From an uncultured Oscillospiraceae bacterium (lineage in GTDB: Bacteria > Bacillota > Clostridia > Oscillospirales > Oscillospiraceae), in NCBI GenBank assembly GCA_910588135.1, contig CAJUOT010000005.1, forward strand, positions 20,324 to 84,323: a stretch of 64,000 nt of DNA. The letters are read 5' to 3'. A program made the translations under genes and the position numbers. The first letter of the stretch is position 1; each line of letters opens with the position of its first letter. The notes beneath the pieces were generated by a model. That model was not told the DNA's origin, ran no database searches, and was given only the letters and a program-made list of their open reading frames with translations. Of the stretch, positions 8,285-15,408 are shown piece by piece.

Positions 8285-9376
8285 TCACTCCGCCGTGACG
8301 GTTTTGCTGGTGGGGATGAAGCACACGTAGCTGCGCCCCCGGCCCAGGGCGAGGGGCTGGCCGTCCTCGGTGAAATAGCGCAGCTGCTGCTCTGCGCCGC
8401 CCTTTTCCCAGGTGATGGGGATGATCTTCCCGCCGCAGGCGAACCAGCCCTTGCCGGATTCCAGCCCGACCTTGACCCGTCCGGCGTTGTCCAGCACCTT
8501 GTAGGTGGTTTGCAGGACCAGGAGGTTGACGGTGCTCACCTGGCTGCCGTCGTTGCCGTCGATGTAAGGCTCCCCGTATTCCTCCGCCAGATAGACGCCC
8601 CGGTCCGCGTCGTAGCGGAACACGCCGGTTTTGTAGCTGGAGAAGGGGACGGTGACGGTGAGGGCGCTGCCGCCCCCCGCGGGCGTCCCGTTGTCGGCAA
8701 AGGCCATCTGGTAGGCATAGCCGTCCTTGTGCGTTCCCCGGTTTTCCTTTTCCAGCATGGCCGTAATGGCCTCGCCGGAGGTGAGCAGGGAGTGTTCAAA
8801 GGCGTAGTGGTGGCCGGCCACCCGGTCCCGGTTCCGCCAGAACATTCCGGCGGAGGCGCTGGAGTAGCGGCCGTTGACCCCGTCCACGGTGAACAGGCTC
8901 AGGTTCTTTTTGGTCTCGTAAAACTCCGGGCTGGCCCCGGCGTGGATGTACACCGCGTCATGCCCCTGGGCGATCTCCCAGTAGTACTGCCGGGCGGAGC
9001 GCACCGAGCCGATGAGGCCCAGCTCCTCCGGCTCCAGGTACACCGCCAGCATCCGGGTGATGCCGCCCTCCGCCAGCAGCTCGTAAATGATATCCGCCTG
9101 ACTGTTGCCCTGCTGGGGCTGGGCCGCCTTCAGGTTGTTGAGCATGACGGCCACCGGGCGCTTCTGGGAGAGGTCTGTCTCACTGGGCAGGCCGGTAAGG
9201 GGGCTGCGGAAGGCGGGCTCCGGCGTGGGGGTGGGGACAGGCTCCGGCGTGGGGGTGGCCGGAACTTCGGAGACAGGAATGGTGGGCGTGGGGCTGTCCG
9301 GGCCGGGTTTTTCACCGCCGCAGCCCGCGGACAGCAGGAGCAGCAGGGCACAGAGCAGACAGGTGATTCGCTTCAT
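8285..9376 (-). CDS. DUF3048 domain lipoprotein (YerB-like)
   Basis: Secreted lipoprotein of 363 aa. The signal peptide ends in the lipobox LSAGC (Cys about residue 18). A Pro/Thr/Glu spacer (TPTPEPVPTPTPEP) follows. The DUF3048 core begins at PLTGLPSETD and includes KRPVAVMLNN, QADIIYELLAEGGITRMLAVY, GSVRSARQYY, and a C-terminal beta-rich half with YTDG-like KGWFACGGKIIPITWEK. The family is common in Bacillota, and its biochemical role is not established. ATG 9376 follows GAGGAGG. Long in-frame codons upstream are non-coding leader containing the promoter. Confidence 0.85.
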   Translation of the reverse strand: MKRITCLLCALLLLLSAGCGGEKPGPDSPTPTIPVSEVPATPTPEPVPTPTPEPAFRSPLTGLPSETDLSQKRPVAVMLNNLKAAQPQQGNSQADIIYELLAEGGITRMLAVYLEPEELGLIGSVRSARQYYWEIAQGHDAVYIHAGASPEFYETKKNLSLFTVDGVNGRYSSASAGMFWRNRDRVAGHHYAFEHSLLTSGEAITAMLEKENRGTHKDGYAYQMAFADNGTPAGGGSALTVTVPFSSYKTGVFRYDADRGVYLAEEYGEPYIDGNDGSQVSTVNLLVLQTTYKVLDNAGRVKVGLESGKGWFACGGKIIPITWEKGGAEQQLRYFTEDGQPLALGRGRSYVCFIPTSKTVTAE

Positions 9377-9430
9377 AATAAAGGGTCCCTCCTCGAGACG
9401 CGCCCGCCGCAGGCGGACAAAGATAACCTT

Positions 9431-9459
9431 ATTATAACAATTGTGTCGAAGATTGTAAA
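9431..9459 (-). promoter_or_regulatory. Sigma-A promoter for the DUF3048 lipoprotein gene
   Basis: Minus strand TTTACA (9459-9454), 17-base spacer, TATAAT (9436-9431), 55 bases before the ATG. Confidence 0.75.
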
Positions 9460-9503
9460 TGGACAGTTGATTTTCTTTTGCGGGAACGCGGGAAAAACCA
9501 TGG

Positions 9504-9532
9504 TGGCAGGGCGGCCGCCTGTGTGATATAAT
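9504..9532 (+). promoter_or_regulatory. Possible promoter for the DMT transporter gene
   Basis: TATAAT at 9527-9532 with a weak -35 (TGGCAG, 9504-9509) at 17 bases. The perfect -10 is the main support. Confidence 0.45.
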
Positions 9533-9578
9533 GCCGTACGGTGGAAGAAATTCCTTCATGGGAGGGGACAGGAAGGAC

Positions 9579-10823
9579 ATGAAACGAGGGGAACGGGCCG
9601 CAGGGCTTGCGGTTTTGGCTGCGGCGCTTTATGCCGCGAATATTCCGCTGTCCAAGCTGCTCCTTGCGAAGATCGAGCCCACGATGCTGGCCGCTTTCTT
9701 GTATCTGGGCGCGGGCCTCGGCCTGCTGGCTTGCAGCGGGGCCGGGGCGCTCGTGGGGAAAAGGGCCATCCAGGAGCCGCTGACGAAGAAGGAGCTGCCC
9801 TATACTGCGGCGATGGTTGCGCTGGACATTGCGGCGCCTATTTTGCTGATGATGGGGGTTGCCCGCACCAACTCCGCCAACGCGTCCCTGCTGAACAACT
9901 TTGAGATTGTGGCGACCGCTCTGGTTGCGCGGCTTATCTTTCAAGAGGTCATTTCCAGAAAACTGTATGCCGCCATCCTGCTGGTGACCCTGGCGAGCAT
10001 TGTCTTGGGGTTTGAGGGAGCGGACAGCTTCGTGTTCAGTCCGGGTTCGCTGTTCATCCTCGGCGCGTGCGCCTGCTGGGGAGTGGAAAACAACTGCACG
10101 AAAATGATAAGCAGCAAAAGCTCGGTTGAAATCGTGATCATCAAGGGCTGCTGCTCGGGCCTGGGCAGTTTGTCGGTCGCCCTTGCGCTGGGGGAGCGGT
10201 TCCCGGCGGCAGGCTGGCTGCTGTGCGCCCTGGCGCTGGGCTTTACCGCCTACGGGCTGAGCATCAACTTCTATATTATGGCGCAAAAGGACCTGGGCGC
10301 GGCAAAGACAAGCGCTTTTTATTCGGTGGCTCCGTTTTTGGGAGCGGCGTTCAGCGTGGCTTTGCTGGGCGAGAGGCCGGGGCCCCAATTCTATGCCGCC
10401 CTGCTGATCATGCTCCTGGCCACGGCGCTCATGATAAAAGACACAGCGGCGGGACAGCACAGCCATGAGCACAGCGGTGCGTACGATAAACCGGCCGGGA
10501 CGCTTGCCAACTGCGGGGCGGTCTGTTATAATGTCCCCACCGACACCGCCACAGAAAGGAACAGACAGATGATGAAAACGATCCAATATACCCCCAGAGG
10601 GGTGTGCTCCAGGCAGATGGAAATTGACGTGGAGGACGGCGTGATTCTGGCCGTGCGGGTGATGGGGGGCTGCAACGGGAACCTGAAGGGCGTCTCCGCG
10701 CTGCTGAAGGGGATGACCGTGGAGGACGCCATCGCCCGGATGGAGGGCATCCGCTGCGGCATGAAGCCCACCTCCTGCCCGGACCAGCTGGCCCAGGCGC
10801 TGAAACAGTCCGTCCAGGCATAA
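9579..10823 (+). CDS. EamA/DMT-family transporter, frame continuous with downstream TSCPD gene
   Basis: Drug/metabolite-transporter superfamily membrane protein with about ten helices in two EamA halves (residues about 7-290). Examples are AAALYAANIPLSKLLL, NSANASLLNNFEIVATALVARL and AKTSAFYSVAPFLGAAFSV. The substrate is unknown. After the last helix (LLIMLLATALMIKD) comes a short QHSHEHSG stretch, a remnant of the His-rich tail seen in relatives. The frame then has no stop and reads through a promoter into the TSCPD protein. So the gene either encodes a 414-aa fusion or has lost its stop. Codon use is less GC-rich than its neighbours, which hints at transfer. ATG 9579 was chosen; ATG 9558 is possible. 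Confidence 0.75.
   Translation: MKRGERAAGLAVLAAALYAANIPLSKLLLAKIEPTMLAAFLYLGAGLGLLACSGAGALVGKRAIQEPLTKKELPYTAAMVALDIAAPILLMMGVARTNSANASLLNNFEIVATALVARLIFQEVISRKLYAAILLVTLASIVLGFEGADSFVFSPGSLFILGACACWGVENNCTKMISSKSSVEIVIIKGCCSGLGSLSVALALGERFPAAGWLLCALALGFTAYGLSINFYIMAQKDLGAAKTSAFYSVAPFLGAAFSVALLGERPGPQFYAALLIMLLATALMIKDTAAGQHSHEHSGAYDKPAGTLANCGAVCYNVPTDTATERNRQMMKTIQYTPRGVCSRQMEIDVEDGVILAVRVMGGCNGNLKGVSALLKGMTVEDAIARMEGIRCGMKPTSCPDQLAQALKQSVQA
10504..10532 (+). promoter_or_regulatory. Sigma-A promoter for the TSCPD gene, inside the transporter frame
   Basis: TTGCCA (10504-10509), 17-base spacer, TATAAT (10527-10532), 36 bases before the TSCPD ATG. Near-consensus. Confidence 0.8.
10569..10823 (+). 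CDS. TSCPD domain protein (TIGR03905 family)
   Basis: Small cytosolic protein of 84 aa. It is one TSCPD domain of the type also found at the end of vitamin-B12-dependent ribonucleotide reductases. It shows YTPRGVCSRQMEIDV, GGCNGNLKGVSALLKGM and the naming motif TSCPDQLA, with four cysteines that could bind metal. Its function as a free domain is unknown. It has its own promoter, an AAAGGA site 8 bases before ATG 10569, and a terminator. It is in frame with the upstream transporter with no intervening stop, so it may also be made as a C-terminal fusion domain. Confidence 0.82.
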   Translation: MMKTIQYTPRGVCSRQMEIDVEDGVILAVRVMGGCNGNLKGVSALLKGMTVEDAIARMEGIRCGMKPTSCPDQLAQALKQSVQA

Positions 10824-10861
10824 ACGCAGAGAGAGCGGGGCCGCCTGCCCCCGGATGAAGG

Positions 10862-10893
10862 AAGCCCCCCGCCGCCCGGCGGGGGGCTTTCCC
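10862..10893 (+). terminator. Intrinsic terminator after the TSCPD gene
   Basis: A 12-bp stem AAGCCCCCCGCC / GGCGGGGGGCTT (10862-10873, 10878-10889) with a 4-base loop and a short TTT tail. Confidence 0.7.
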
Positions 10894-10947
10894 TATGCCT
10901 GCTCCGCAGGTATGGAAGATCCTCCCCCAAAAGGAAACCATTGTGGC

Positions 10948-10976
10948 TTGCCGGATGGTTACAAAACAGTTACAAT
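10948..10976 (+). promoter_or_regulatory. Promoter of the first SleB-like hydrolase gene
   Basis: TTGCCG (10948-10953), 17-base spacer, TACAAT (10971-10976). The WalR-type box lies in the spacer and over the -10. Confidence 0.55.
10958..10974 (+). promoter_or_regulatory. WalR (YycF)-type box upstream of cell-wall hydrolase 1
   Basis: Two GTTACA hexamers (10958-10963, 10969-10974) separated by AAACA. The reverse complement is TGTAAC-N5-TGTAAC, an exact fit to the published WalR consensus TGTWAH-N5-TGTWAH. The downstream gene is a cell-wall hydrolase, as in known WalR regulons. Binding is inferred. Confidence 0.6.
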
Positions 10977-11008
10977 ATCCCCATACCAACCCCAAGGAGT
11001 GACAGGAT

Positions 11009-11812
11009 ATGAAAATCAAGCAAACCATTCTGGGGCTGGCGCTGACGGCGGCGCTGGTCCTGCCCGCCTCGGCGGCGGATGTGCTGTCCGTCAACGGACA
11101 AAACCTGTGGGACCAGGCCAAGGCCCGCCTGGTGGGCGGCGGCACCACCTACGTGTCCCTGCGGACAGTGGCCGGGGCGCTGGCGCCGGATGCCCGCGTC
11201 GCCTGGGAGGACGGCGCCGCCTGGGTGCGGGGCGCGGGGCTGACCCTTTCCGCCAAACCCGGAGATCAGTGGATGACGGTGAACGGCCGGGCGCTGTACA
11301 TACCCTACGGGGTGCGGCTGGAGGGCGGCACTACCCTGGTGCCCGTCCGGGCGCTGGCCCGGGCCTTGGGCGGACAGGTGGAGTGGAGCGCCGGGGCCGG
11401 CGTGACCCTCACCCCGGGGGACGGGCGGCCTGACGCTGCCCCCTATACGGAGGAGGACCTGTACTGGATGGCGCGGATCATTTCCGCCGAGAGCCGGGGG
11501 GAGCCGCTGCTTGGCAAGCTGGCGGTGGGCACGGTGGTGCTCAACCGGGTGGCAAGCGATGAATTCCCGGACACCATCCATGACGTGATTTTTGACCGGA
11601 AGTGGGGCGTGCAGTTTACGCCGGTGGCAAACGGCACTGTTTATGACGAGCCCACGCAGGAGAGCCTGCTGGCCGCCAAGCTGGTGCTGGACGGGGCCAG
11701 GGCGGCGGGGGACAGTTTGTACTTTATCGCCCCCGATTTGACGAACAACCACTGGGTTATGGAAAATCAGACCTTTGTCACCACCATTGGATGCCATTGG
11801 TTCTACCACTGA
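11009..11812 (+). CDS. Secreted cell-wall hydrolase, SleB/CwlJ-like (Hydrolase_2) with stalk-like N-domain
   Basis: Exported protein of 267 aa. The signal peptide ends near ASAA (residue 23). A copper-amine-oxidase-N-type repeat region (about 25-135: TTYVSLRTVAGALAP, TTLVPVRALARALGG) follows. The SleB/CwlJ catalytic domain (about 148-267) contains ARIISAESRGEPLLGKLAVG, with the conserved Glu, and TVVLNRV. Such domains cut cortex or vegetative peptidoglycan. ATG 11009 follows AAGGAGTG. It is single-gene transcribed with a WalR-type box over its promoter. A second paralogue follows 184 bases downstream with the same box, which suggests vegetative wall remodelling rather than germination, though the latter remains possible. 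Confidence 0.87.
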   Translation: MKIKQTILGLALTAALVLPASAADVLSVNGQNLWDQAKARLVGGGTTYVSLRTVAGALAPDARVAWEDGAAWVRGAGLTLSAKPGDQWMTVNGRALYIPYGVRLEGGTTLVPVRALARALGGQVEWSAGAGVTLTPGDGRPDAAPYTEEDLYWMARIISAESRGEPLLGKLAVGTVVLNRVASDEFPDTIHDVIFDRKWGVQFTPVANGTVYDEPTQESLLAAKLVLDGARAAGDSLYFIAPDLTNNHWVMENQTFVTTIGCHWFYH

Positions 11813-11837
11813 ACGCCCAATAAATTCCAATCGAATT

Positions 11838-11865
11838 TTGGAAGAAAAGGCCGAAACTGTATAAT
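11838..11865 (+). promoter_or_regulatory. Possible additional promoter before hydrolase 2
   Basis: TTGGAA (11838-11843), 16-base spacer, TATAAT (11860-11865). Initiation would fall at the start of the 17-bp hairpin. Confidence 0.4.
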
Positions 11866-11868
11866 TTG

Positions 11869-11911
11869 CACAATAGCCGAACCTCTATATGAAGGAGGTT
11901 CGGCTATTGTG
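11869..11911 (+). other. Perfect 17-bp hairpin between the two hydrolase genes
   Basis: Left arm 11869-11885 and right arm 11895-11911 are perfect complements with a 9-base loop. No T-run follows on the plus strand. It may terminate hydrolase 1 transcription, or form a stable 5' end on a longer hydrolase 2 transcript. Confidence 0.6.
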
Positions 11912-11925
11912 ACGACTTCCAGAGG

Positions 11926-11954
11926 TTGCAAAATGGTTTTGAATAAGTTACAAT
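11926..11954 (+). promoter_or_regulatory. Promoter of the second SleB-like hydrolase gene
   Basis: TTGCAA (11926-11931), 17-base spacer, TACAAT (11949-11954). It has the same TTGC...TACAAT layout as hydrolase 1. Confidence 0.55.
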
Positions 11955-11963
11955 GTGGTTACA
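11947..11963 (+). promoter_or_regulatory. WalR (YycF)-type box upstream of cell-wall hydrolase 2
   Basis: GTTACA (11947-11952), five bases ATGTG, GTTACA (11958-11963); reverse complement TGTAAC-N5-TGTAAC. It is the same element as before hydrolase 1, but shifted to cover the -10 and the start region. Confidence 0.6.
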
Positions 11964-11982
11964 ATTTGAGAACAAATTGTAA
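11959..11982 (+). repeat. 10-bp perfect inverted repeat in the hydrolase 2 leader
   Basis: TTACAATTTG (11959-11968) and CAAATTGTAA (11973-11982) with a 4-base loop. It overlaps the second WalR half-site and adds a third, inverted TGTAA half-site just before the ribosome site. Confidence 0.6.
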
Positions 11983-11996
11983 TAAGGAGAGATTTC

Positions 11997-13034
11997 ATGA
12001 AAAAACGAGCAGCCAGTTTTCTGCTGGCCATACTCGCTGTCGTGAGCCTTATCCTGCCCGCGCTGGCCGAGACCTCCGGCGAGACCTTTGAGGAAGTCCC
12101 CGCGGAAAGCCCGGAGATTGAGGAAGTGAGCAGCGCCATCGTGCTGGATGGCGAACCCGTTCAGGCCGTCGAGTACGAGATGCGGGGCGGCGTGTGCTAT
12201 GTGACAGTGAGCTCCTTCGTGTCCATGCTGGATATGGAGGCCATGGTGGAGGAGGAGGACGGAATGGTTTCCGTCAACGCCTCCACGGTAATCGGGGTGG
12301 TGCCCGCGGAGAACGCGGCGTCTGCGGAGGCGGAAGCCGCCGCGGAATCCGAGAGCCCGGAGGACTCCGCCGGGACAGCGGCCCCCGAAGCCCCTGCAGA
12401 GGATGCGGGCGCCGGAGAGGTGGCGGACTATGCCGCCGCCAACGTGGAGACCGCCGACCTGTGCCTTACCGCCGCCGCCGGGGCGTCCTACTTTGTGGCC
12501 AACGGCCGCTATCTCTATGTGGACGGCGGGCTGGTCTGGCTGGATGGGCGGGTGGCCGCCCCCGTGCGGCAGCTGGCCCGGGTGTTCAACCTGACGGTGG
12601 ACTACGACGCGGCCACGGGACAGGTCCTGCTGGGCCACAGGGAGGGTGAGCAGCCCTACCTGGCGTCCGGCGAGGACGCCTACAACAGCGAGACCATGCT
12701 GTGGCTGTCCCGCATCATCCACGCCGAGAGCGGCAACCAGCCCCTGGAGGGCAAGATCGCCGTGGGCAACGTGGTGATGAACCGGGTGAGGAACCCCAAG
12801 TTCCCCAACACGCTGTATGATGTGCTGTTCCAGAAGAATCAATTCAGCCCTGCGTCCAGCGGGTCTATCTACCGGGAGCCCAACGCGGAGTCCGTGGTGG
12901 CGGCCAAGCTGGTGCTGGACGGCGCGCAGGTGGTGCCCGAGGCCCTGTTCTTCAATGGGGCGGGAGCCCGAAGCTACGCCTCAAGGAACCGCGCCTATGT
13001 GACCACCATCGGGGATCACGATTTCTACAAGTAG
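11997..13034 (+). CDS. Secreted cell-wall hydrolase, SleB/CwlJ-like, second paralogue
   Basis: Exported protein of 345 aa. A signal peptide (LLAILAVVSLILPALA) precedes a copper-amine-oxidase-N-like region split by a 60-residue Ala/Glu/Pro-rich low-complexity linker (about residues 100-140). The second half of that region (YLYVDGGLVWLDGRVAAPVRQLARVF) follows. The C-terminal Hydrolase_2 domain (about 230-345) contains SRIIHAESGNQPLEGKIAVGNVVMNRV, with the catalytic-type Glu. It shares architecture and promoter elements with the preceding gene, so the pair is a tandem duplication with diverged linker. AAGGAGA precedes ATG 11997. A strong terminator follows. Confidence 0.87.
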   Translation: MKKRAASFLLAILAVVSLILPALAETSGETFEEVPAESPEIEEVSSAIVLDGEPVQAVEYEMRGGVCYVTVSSFVSMLDMEAMVEEEDGMVSVNASTVIGVVPAENAASAEAEAAAESESPEDSAGTAAPEAPAEDAGAGEVADYAAANVETADLCLTAAAGASYFVANGRYLYVDGGLVWLDGRVAAPVRQLARVFNLTVDYDAATGQVLLGHREGEQPYLASGEDAYNSETMLWLSRIIHAESGNQPLEGKIAVGNVVMNRVRNPKFPNTLYDVLFQKNQFSPASSGSIYREPNAESVVAAKLVLDGAQVVPEALFFNGAGARSYASRNRAYVTTIGDHDFYK

Positions 13035-13048
13035 ACAGCGGAAAGACG

Positions 13049-13079
13049 CGCGGCGGCCGGAAGGCCGCCGCGGTTTTTT
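13049..13079 (+). terminator. Intrinsic terminator after hydrolase 2
   Basis: A 10-bp GC stem (13049-13058, 13063-13072) with a GGAA tetraloop and a run of six T. Confidence 0.9.
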
Positions 13080-13219
13080 GCGTTCTGATTGCGGGGAAAG
13101 GCGTTTTTTTCAGCGCCTTAAAACTGACAAAAATGGTGCTCTTTGGCATAAATTCCCCAAAGAACAGGCTCTGAGCTGGCTTTTTCGTGGAAAATTTCAG
13201 AAAAATTTAAGGAAAATGG

Positions 13220-13248
13220 TTGCTTTACCAGGGGAGAACGGGTATAAT
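13220..13248 (+). promoter_or_regulatory. Sigma-A promoter for the CarD gene
   Basis: TTGCTT (13220-13225), 17-base spacer, TATAAT (13243-13248), 37 bases before the TTG start. Confidence 0.78.
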
Positions 13249-13285
13249 ATTTATGGGAAGATATGCATATTTTGGAGGTGAGAGA

Positions 13286-13765
13286 TTGTTCCAGATCGGT
13301 GACAAGGTCGTCCACCCAATGCACGGGGCGGGCGTAATCGACTCCATCGTGCAGCGCAAGGTGGCGGGACAGGTGCAGGAGTACTATCAGCTCAAGCTTT
13401 CCGTGGGCAATATGGTGGTCATGGTGCCCACCGACAACACCGGCGGGATCGGGATGCGGCCCGTGGTGTCCGGCGACAAGGCGGCGGAGCTCATGAACGC
13501 CATGATAGGCATTGAGGTGGATATGACCCAGAATTGGAACCGCCGGTACCGGGAGAATCTGGAACGGTTGAAGAGCGGCGACCTGCTGGAGGTGGCCCGG
13601 GTGGTGAAGGGGCTGCGGCAGAGGGAAAACCAGCGCGGCCTGTCCAACGGGGAGCGGAAAATGCTCCACACCGCCAAACAGATCCTCATCTCTGAGCTGG
13701 TGCTGGCCCAGAGCCTGCCCTACGAGACGGTGGAGAGCAGCGTTGACAGCGCGCTGAGCCATTGA
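13286..13765 (+). CDS. CarD family RNA-polymerase-interacting regulator
   Basis: Transcription regulator of 159 aa. The N-terminal RNA-polymerase-interaction (Tudor-like) domain reads FQIGDKVVHPMHGAGVIDSI...YYQLKL...VMVP. The C-terminal helical domain contains RYRENLERLKSGDLLEVARVV and LSNGERKMLHTAKQILISEL, as in mycobacterial CarD, which stabilises promoter open complexes. The preferred start is TTG 13286, giving a protein beginning MFQIGD seven bases after GGAGG. The upstream in-frame codons run through the promoter and are not translated. ispD follows after about 110 bases and may be co-transcribed. Confidence 0.88.
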   Translation: MFQIGDKVVHPMHGAGVIDSIVQRKVAGQVQEYYQLKLSVGNMVVMVPTDNTGGIGMRPVVSGDKAAELMNAMIGIEVDMTQNWNRRYRENLERLKSGDLLEVARVVKGLRQRENQRGLSNGERKMLHTAKQILISELVLAQSLPYETVESSVDSALSH

Positions 13766-13873
13766 TAAGAAACAGGTTGTAAGCGAGAGGGGCCGGAAGG
13801 CTCCTTTTTGCGCAAACGGACGCATCTGGCCCCGCGCGGCGGGCGCATATGGAAAGGAGGCTGCGAGAACGGT

Positions 13874-14590
13874 ATGGGCTTGTTCCGCAGACGAAAGAAG
13901 GAGGCCGGCCCCGCCTGCTCGGCTGTGGTGGTGGCCGCGGGATCATCCAGCCGGATGGGCTTTGACAAGGTGCTGGCCGACGTGGGCGGCGTGCCGGTCA
14001 TCGTGCGCTGCCTGGAGGCGTTTCAGCAGGCCCCCAGCGTGACGGAGGTGGTGGTGGTCACCCGGGAGGAGCTGGTGCCGGACATCGCCCGGCTGTGCCA
14101 GGATTACGGGCTGGACAAGGTGGCCAAGGTGGTCCGGGGCGGGGACTCCCGCACCCAGTCCGCCCGGCTGGGCACCCTGGAGTGCAGCCGCAGGGCGCCG
14201 CTCATTGCCATCCACGACGGGGCCCGGCCCTTCGTCACCGTCCAGGTGATTGAGGACGCCGCCGCCCAGGCGGCGGCAAGCGGCGCGGCGGCCCCAGCCG
14301 TGTCGGTGAAGGACACTGTGAAAGAGGCCCAGGACGGCCTGGTGGAGCGCACCCTGGAGCGGGAGCGGCTGTATGCGGTCCAGACCCCCCAGGTGTTTGA
14401 CGCAGACCTCATCCGGGCGGCGCTGCAAAAGGCGCTGGACGACGGCGTTCAGCTCACCGACGACTGCGCCGCCGTGGAGCGGCTGGGGATGAGGGTGGCG
14501 CTCACTCCCGGGGACGAGCGGAACATCAAGCTCACCACCCCGGTTGACCTGCTGGTCGGGGAGGCTCTGGCGGAGGAGGCGGTGCGATGA
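13874..14590 (+). CDS. ispD: 2-C-methyl-D-erythritol 4-phosphate cytidylyltransferase
   Basis: Third step of the MEP isoprenoid pathway, making CDP-methylerythritol from MEP and CTP; 238 aa. The nucleotide-binding loop [24 protein letters not shown] follows a short basic leader ([10 protein letters not shown]). [18 protein letters not shown] and [10 protein letters not shown] are family landmarks. The start ATG 13874 lies 13 bases after AAGGAGG, a slightly long spacing, but no nearer in-frame start exists. It overlaps ispF by 4 bases (ATGA), so consecutive-pathway enzymes are translationally coupled. Confidence 0.93.
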   Translation: MGLFRRRKKEAGPACSAVVVAAGSSSRMGFDKVLADVGGVPVIVRCLEAFQQAPSVTEVVVVTREELVPDIARLCQDYGLDKVAKVVRGGDSRTQSARLGTLECSRRAPLIAIHDGARPFVTVQVIEDAAAQAAASGAAAPAVSVKDTVKEAQDGLVERTLERERLYAVQTPQVFDADLIRAALQKALDDGVQLTDDCAAVERLGMRVALTPGDERNIKLTTPVDLLVGEALAEEAVR

Positions 14591-15060
14591 GGATCGGGCA
14601 TGGCTACGATGTGCACCGGCTGGCACAGGGACGCAGGCTCATCCTGGGCGGGGTGGAGATCCCCTTTGAGAAGGGGCTGTTGGGCCACTCCGATGCGGAC
14701 GTGCTGGCCCACGCGGTGATGGACGCCCTGCTGGGGGCGGCGGCGCTGGGGGACATCGGGCAGCTCTTCCCGGACAGCGACCCCGCCTACGAGGGGGCGG
14801 ACAGTCTGGCCCTGCTGCGCCGGGTGGCGGCGCTCCTGGGCGAAAACGGGTACAGGGCCGGCAACGTGGACGCCACGGTGCTGGCCCAGCGGCCCCGCCT
14901 TGCCCCGCACATCCCCCTGATGCGGGAGCGGCTGGCCGCCGCCATGGGCGTCCCGGCTGGCCGGGTGAGCGTGAAGGCCACCACCGAGGAGGGCCTGGGC
15001 TTCACCGGCGCGGGGGAGGGCATTGCCGCCCATGCGGTGGCCATCATTGAGGAAATGTGA
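14587..15060 (+). CDS. ispF: 2-C-methyl-D-erythritol 2,4-cyclodiphosphate synthase
   Basis: Cyclises CDP-ME-2-phosphate in the MEP pathway; 157 aa, normal family length. The metal ligands DVH (GHGYDVHRL) and the second His in [20 protein letters not shown] are visible, with the substrate loop [11 protein letters not shown] and the C-terminal [12 protein letters not shown]. It is coupled to ispD by a 4-base overlap. A long perfect hairpin follows the stop. Confidence 0.95.
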   Translation: MRIGHGYDVHRLAQGRRLILGGVEIPFEKGLLGHSDADVLAHAVMDALLGAAALGDIGQLFPDSDPAYEGADSLALLRRVAALLGENGYRAGNVDATVLAQRPRLAPHIPLMRERLAAAMGVPAGRVSVKATTEEGLGFTGAGEGIAAHAVAIIEEM

Positions 15061-15072
15061 ACGGCGTCACAG

Positions 15073-15112
15073 GCGCCCCTCTCAAGGAATACAATGTCCT
15101 TGAGAGGGGCGC
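15073..15112 (+). other. 16-bp perfect hairpin between ispF and the DUF3343 gene
   Basis: Arms 15073-15088 and 15097-15112 with an 8-base loop, then only GCTTTGG. A plausible factor-independent terminator lacking a proper T-run, or a processing or attenuation element ahead of the DUF3343 pair. Confidence 0.55.
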
Positions 15113-15153
15113 TTTGGCGTCCCTCAAGAAATGGGGAAAGGAATGGTGGGACA

Positions 15154-15408
15154 ATGGTTTATTATCTCATCATCTGCCGCTCGCTCACCTATGCCCAGCG
15201 CACCGCCCAGGTGCTGGAACGGGTGGGTATTCCCGGCTGGGTCCAGCGCTCGCCCAAGCTCATTTCCAGGGAGGGGTGCGGCTACTGTGTGCGCATTCCG
15301 GAGCGGCGGCTCACCGACGCGCTGACGGTGCTGCGCCGGGAGGGCATGGCCCCCAAGCAGGTGTTCCTCCAGACGGCGGAGGGGGAGTACAGCGAGGTGA
15401 AGCCATGA
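15154..15408 (+). CDS. DUF3343 protein, putative S/Se carrier
   Basis: Small 84-aa protein of the DUF3343 family, annotated elsewhere as a putative sulfur or selenium carrier. It starts VYYLIICRSLTYAQRTAQVLERVGIPG and contains the conserved SREGCGYCVRI with a CGYC pair that could carry persulfide. The start ATG 15154 is chosen because the family begins at this hydrophobic strand. Its stop overlaps the start of the cysteine-desulfurase-like gene (ATGA), so a donor-carrier partnership is a natural inference. Direct biochemistry for the family is lacking as far as I know. Confidence 0.75.
   Translation: MVYYLIICRSLTYAQRTAQVLERVGIPGWVQRSPKLISREGCGYCVRIPERRLTDALTVLRREGMAPKQVFLQTAEGEYSEVKP

Noticed and set aside
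13078..13281. 67-codon frame between hydrolase 2 terminator and CarD
   Set aside because: It overlaps the terminator's T-run and the CarD promoter and has no ribosome site.
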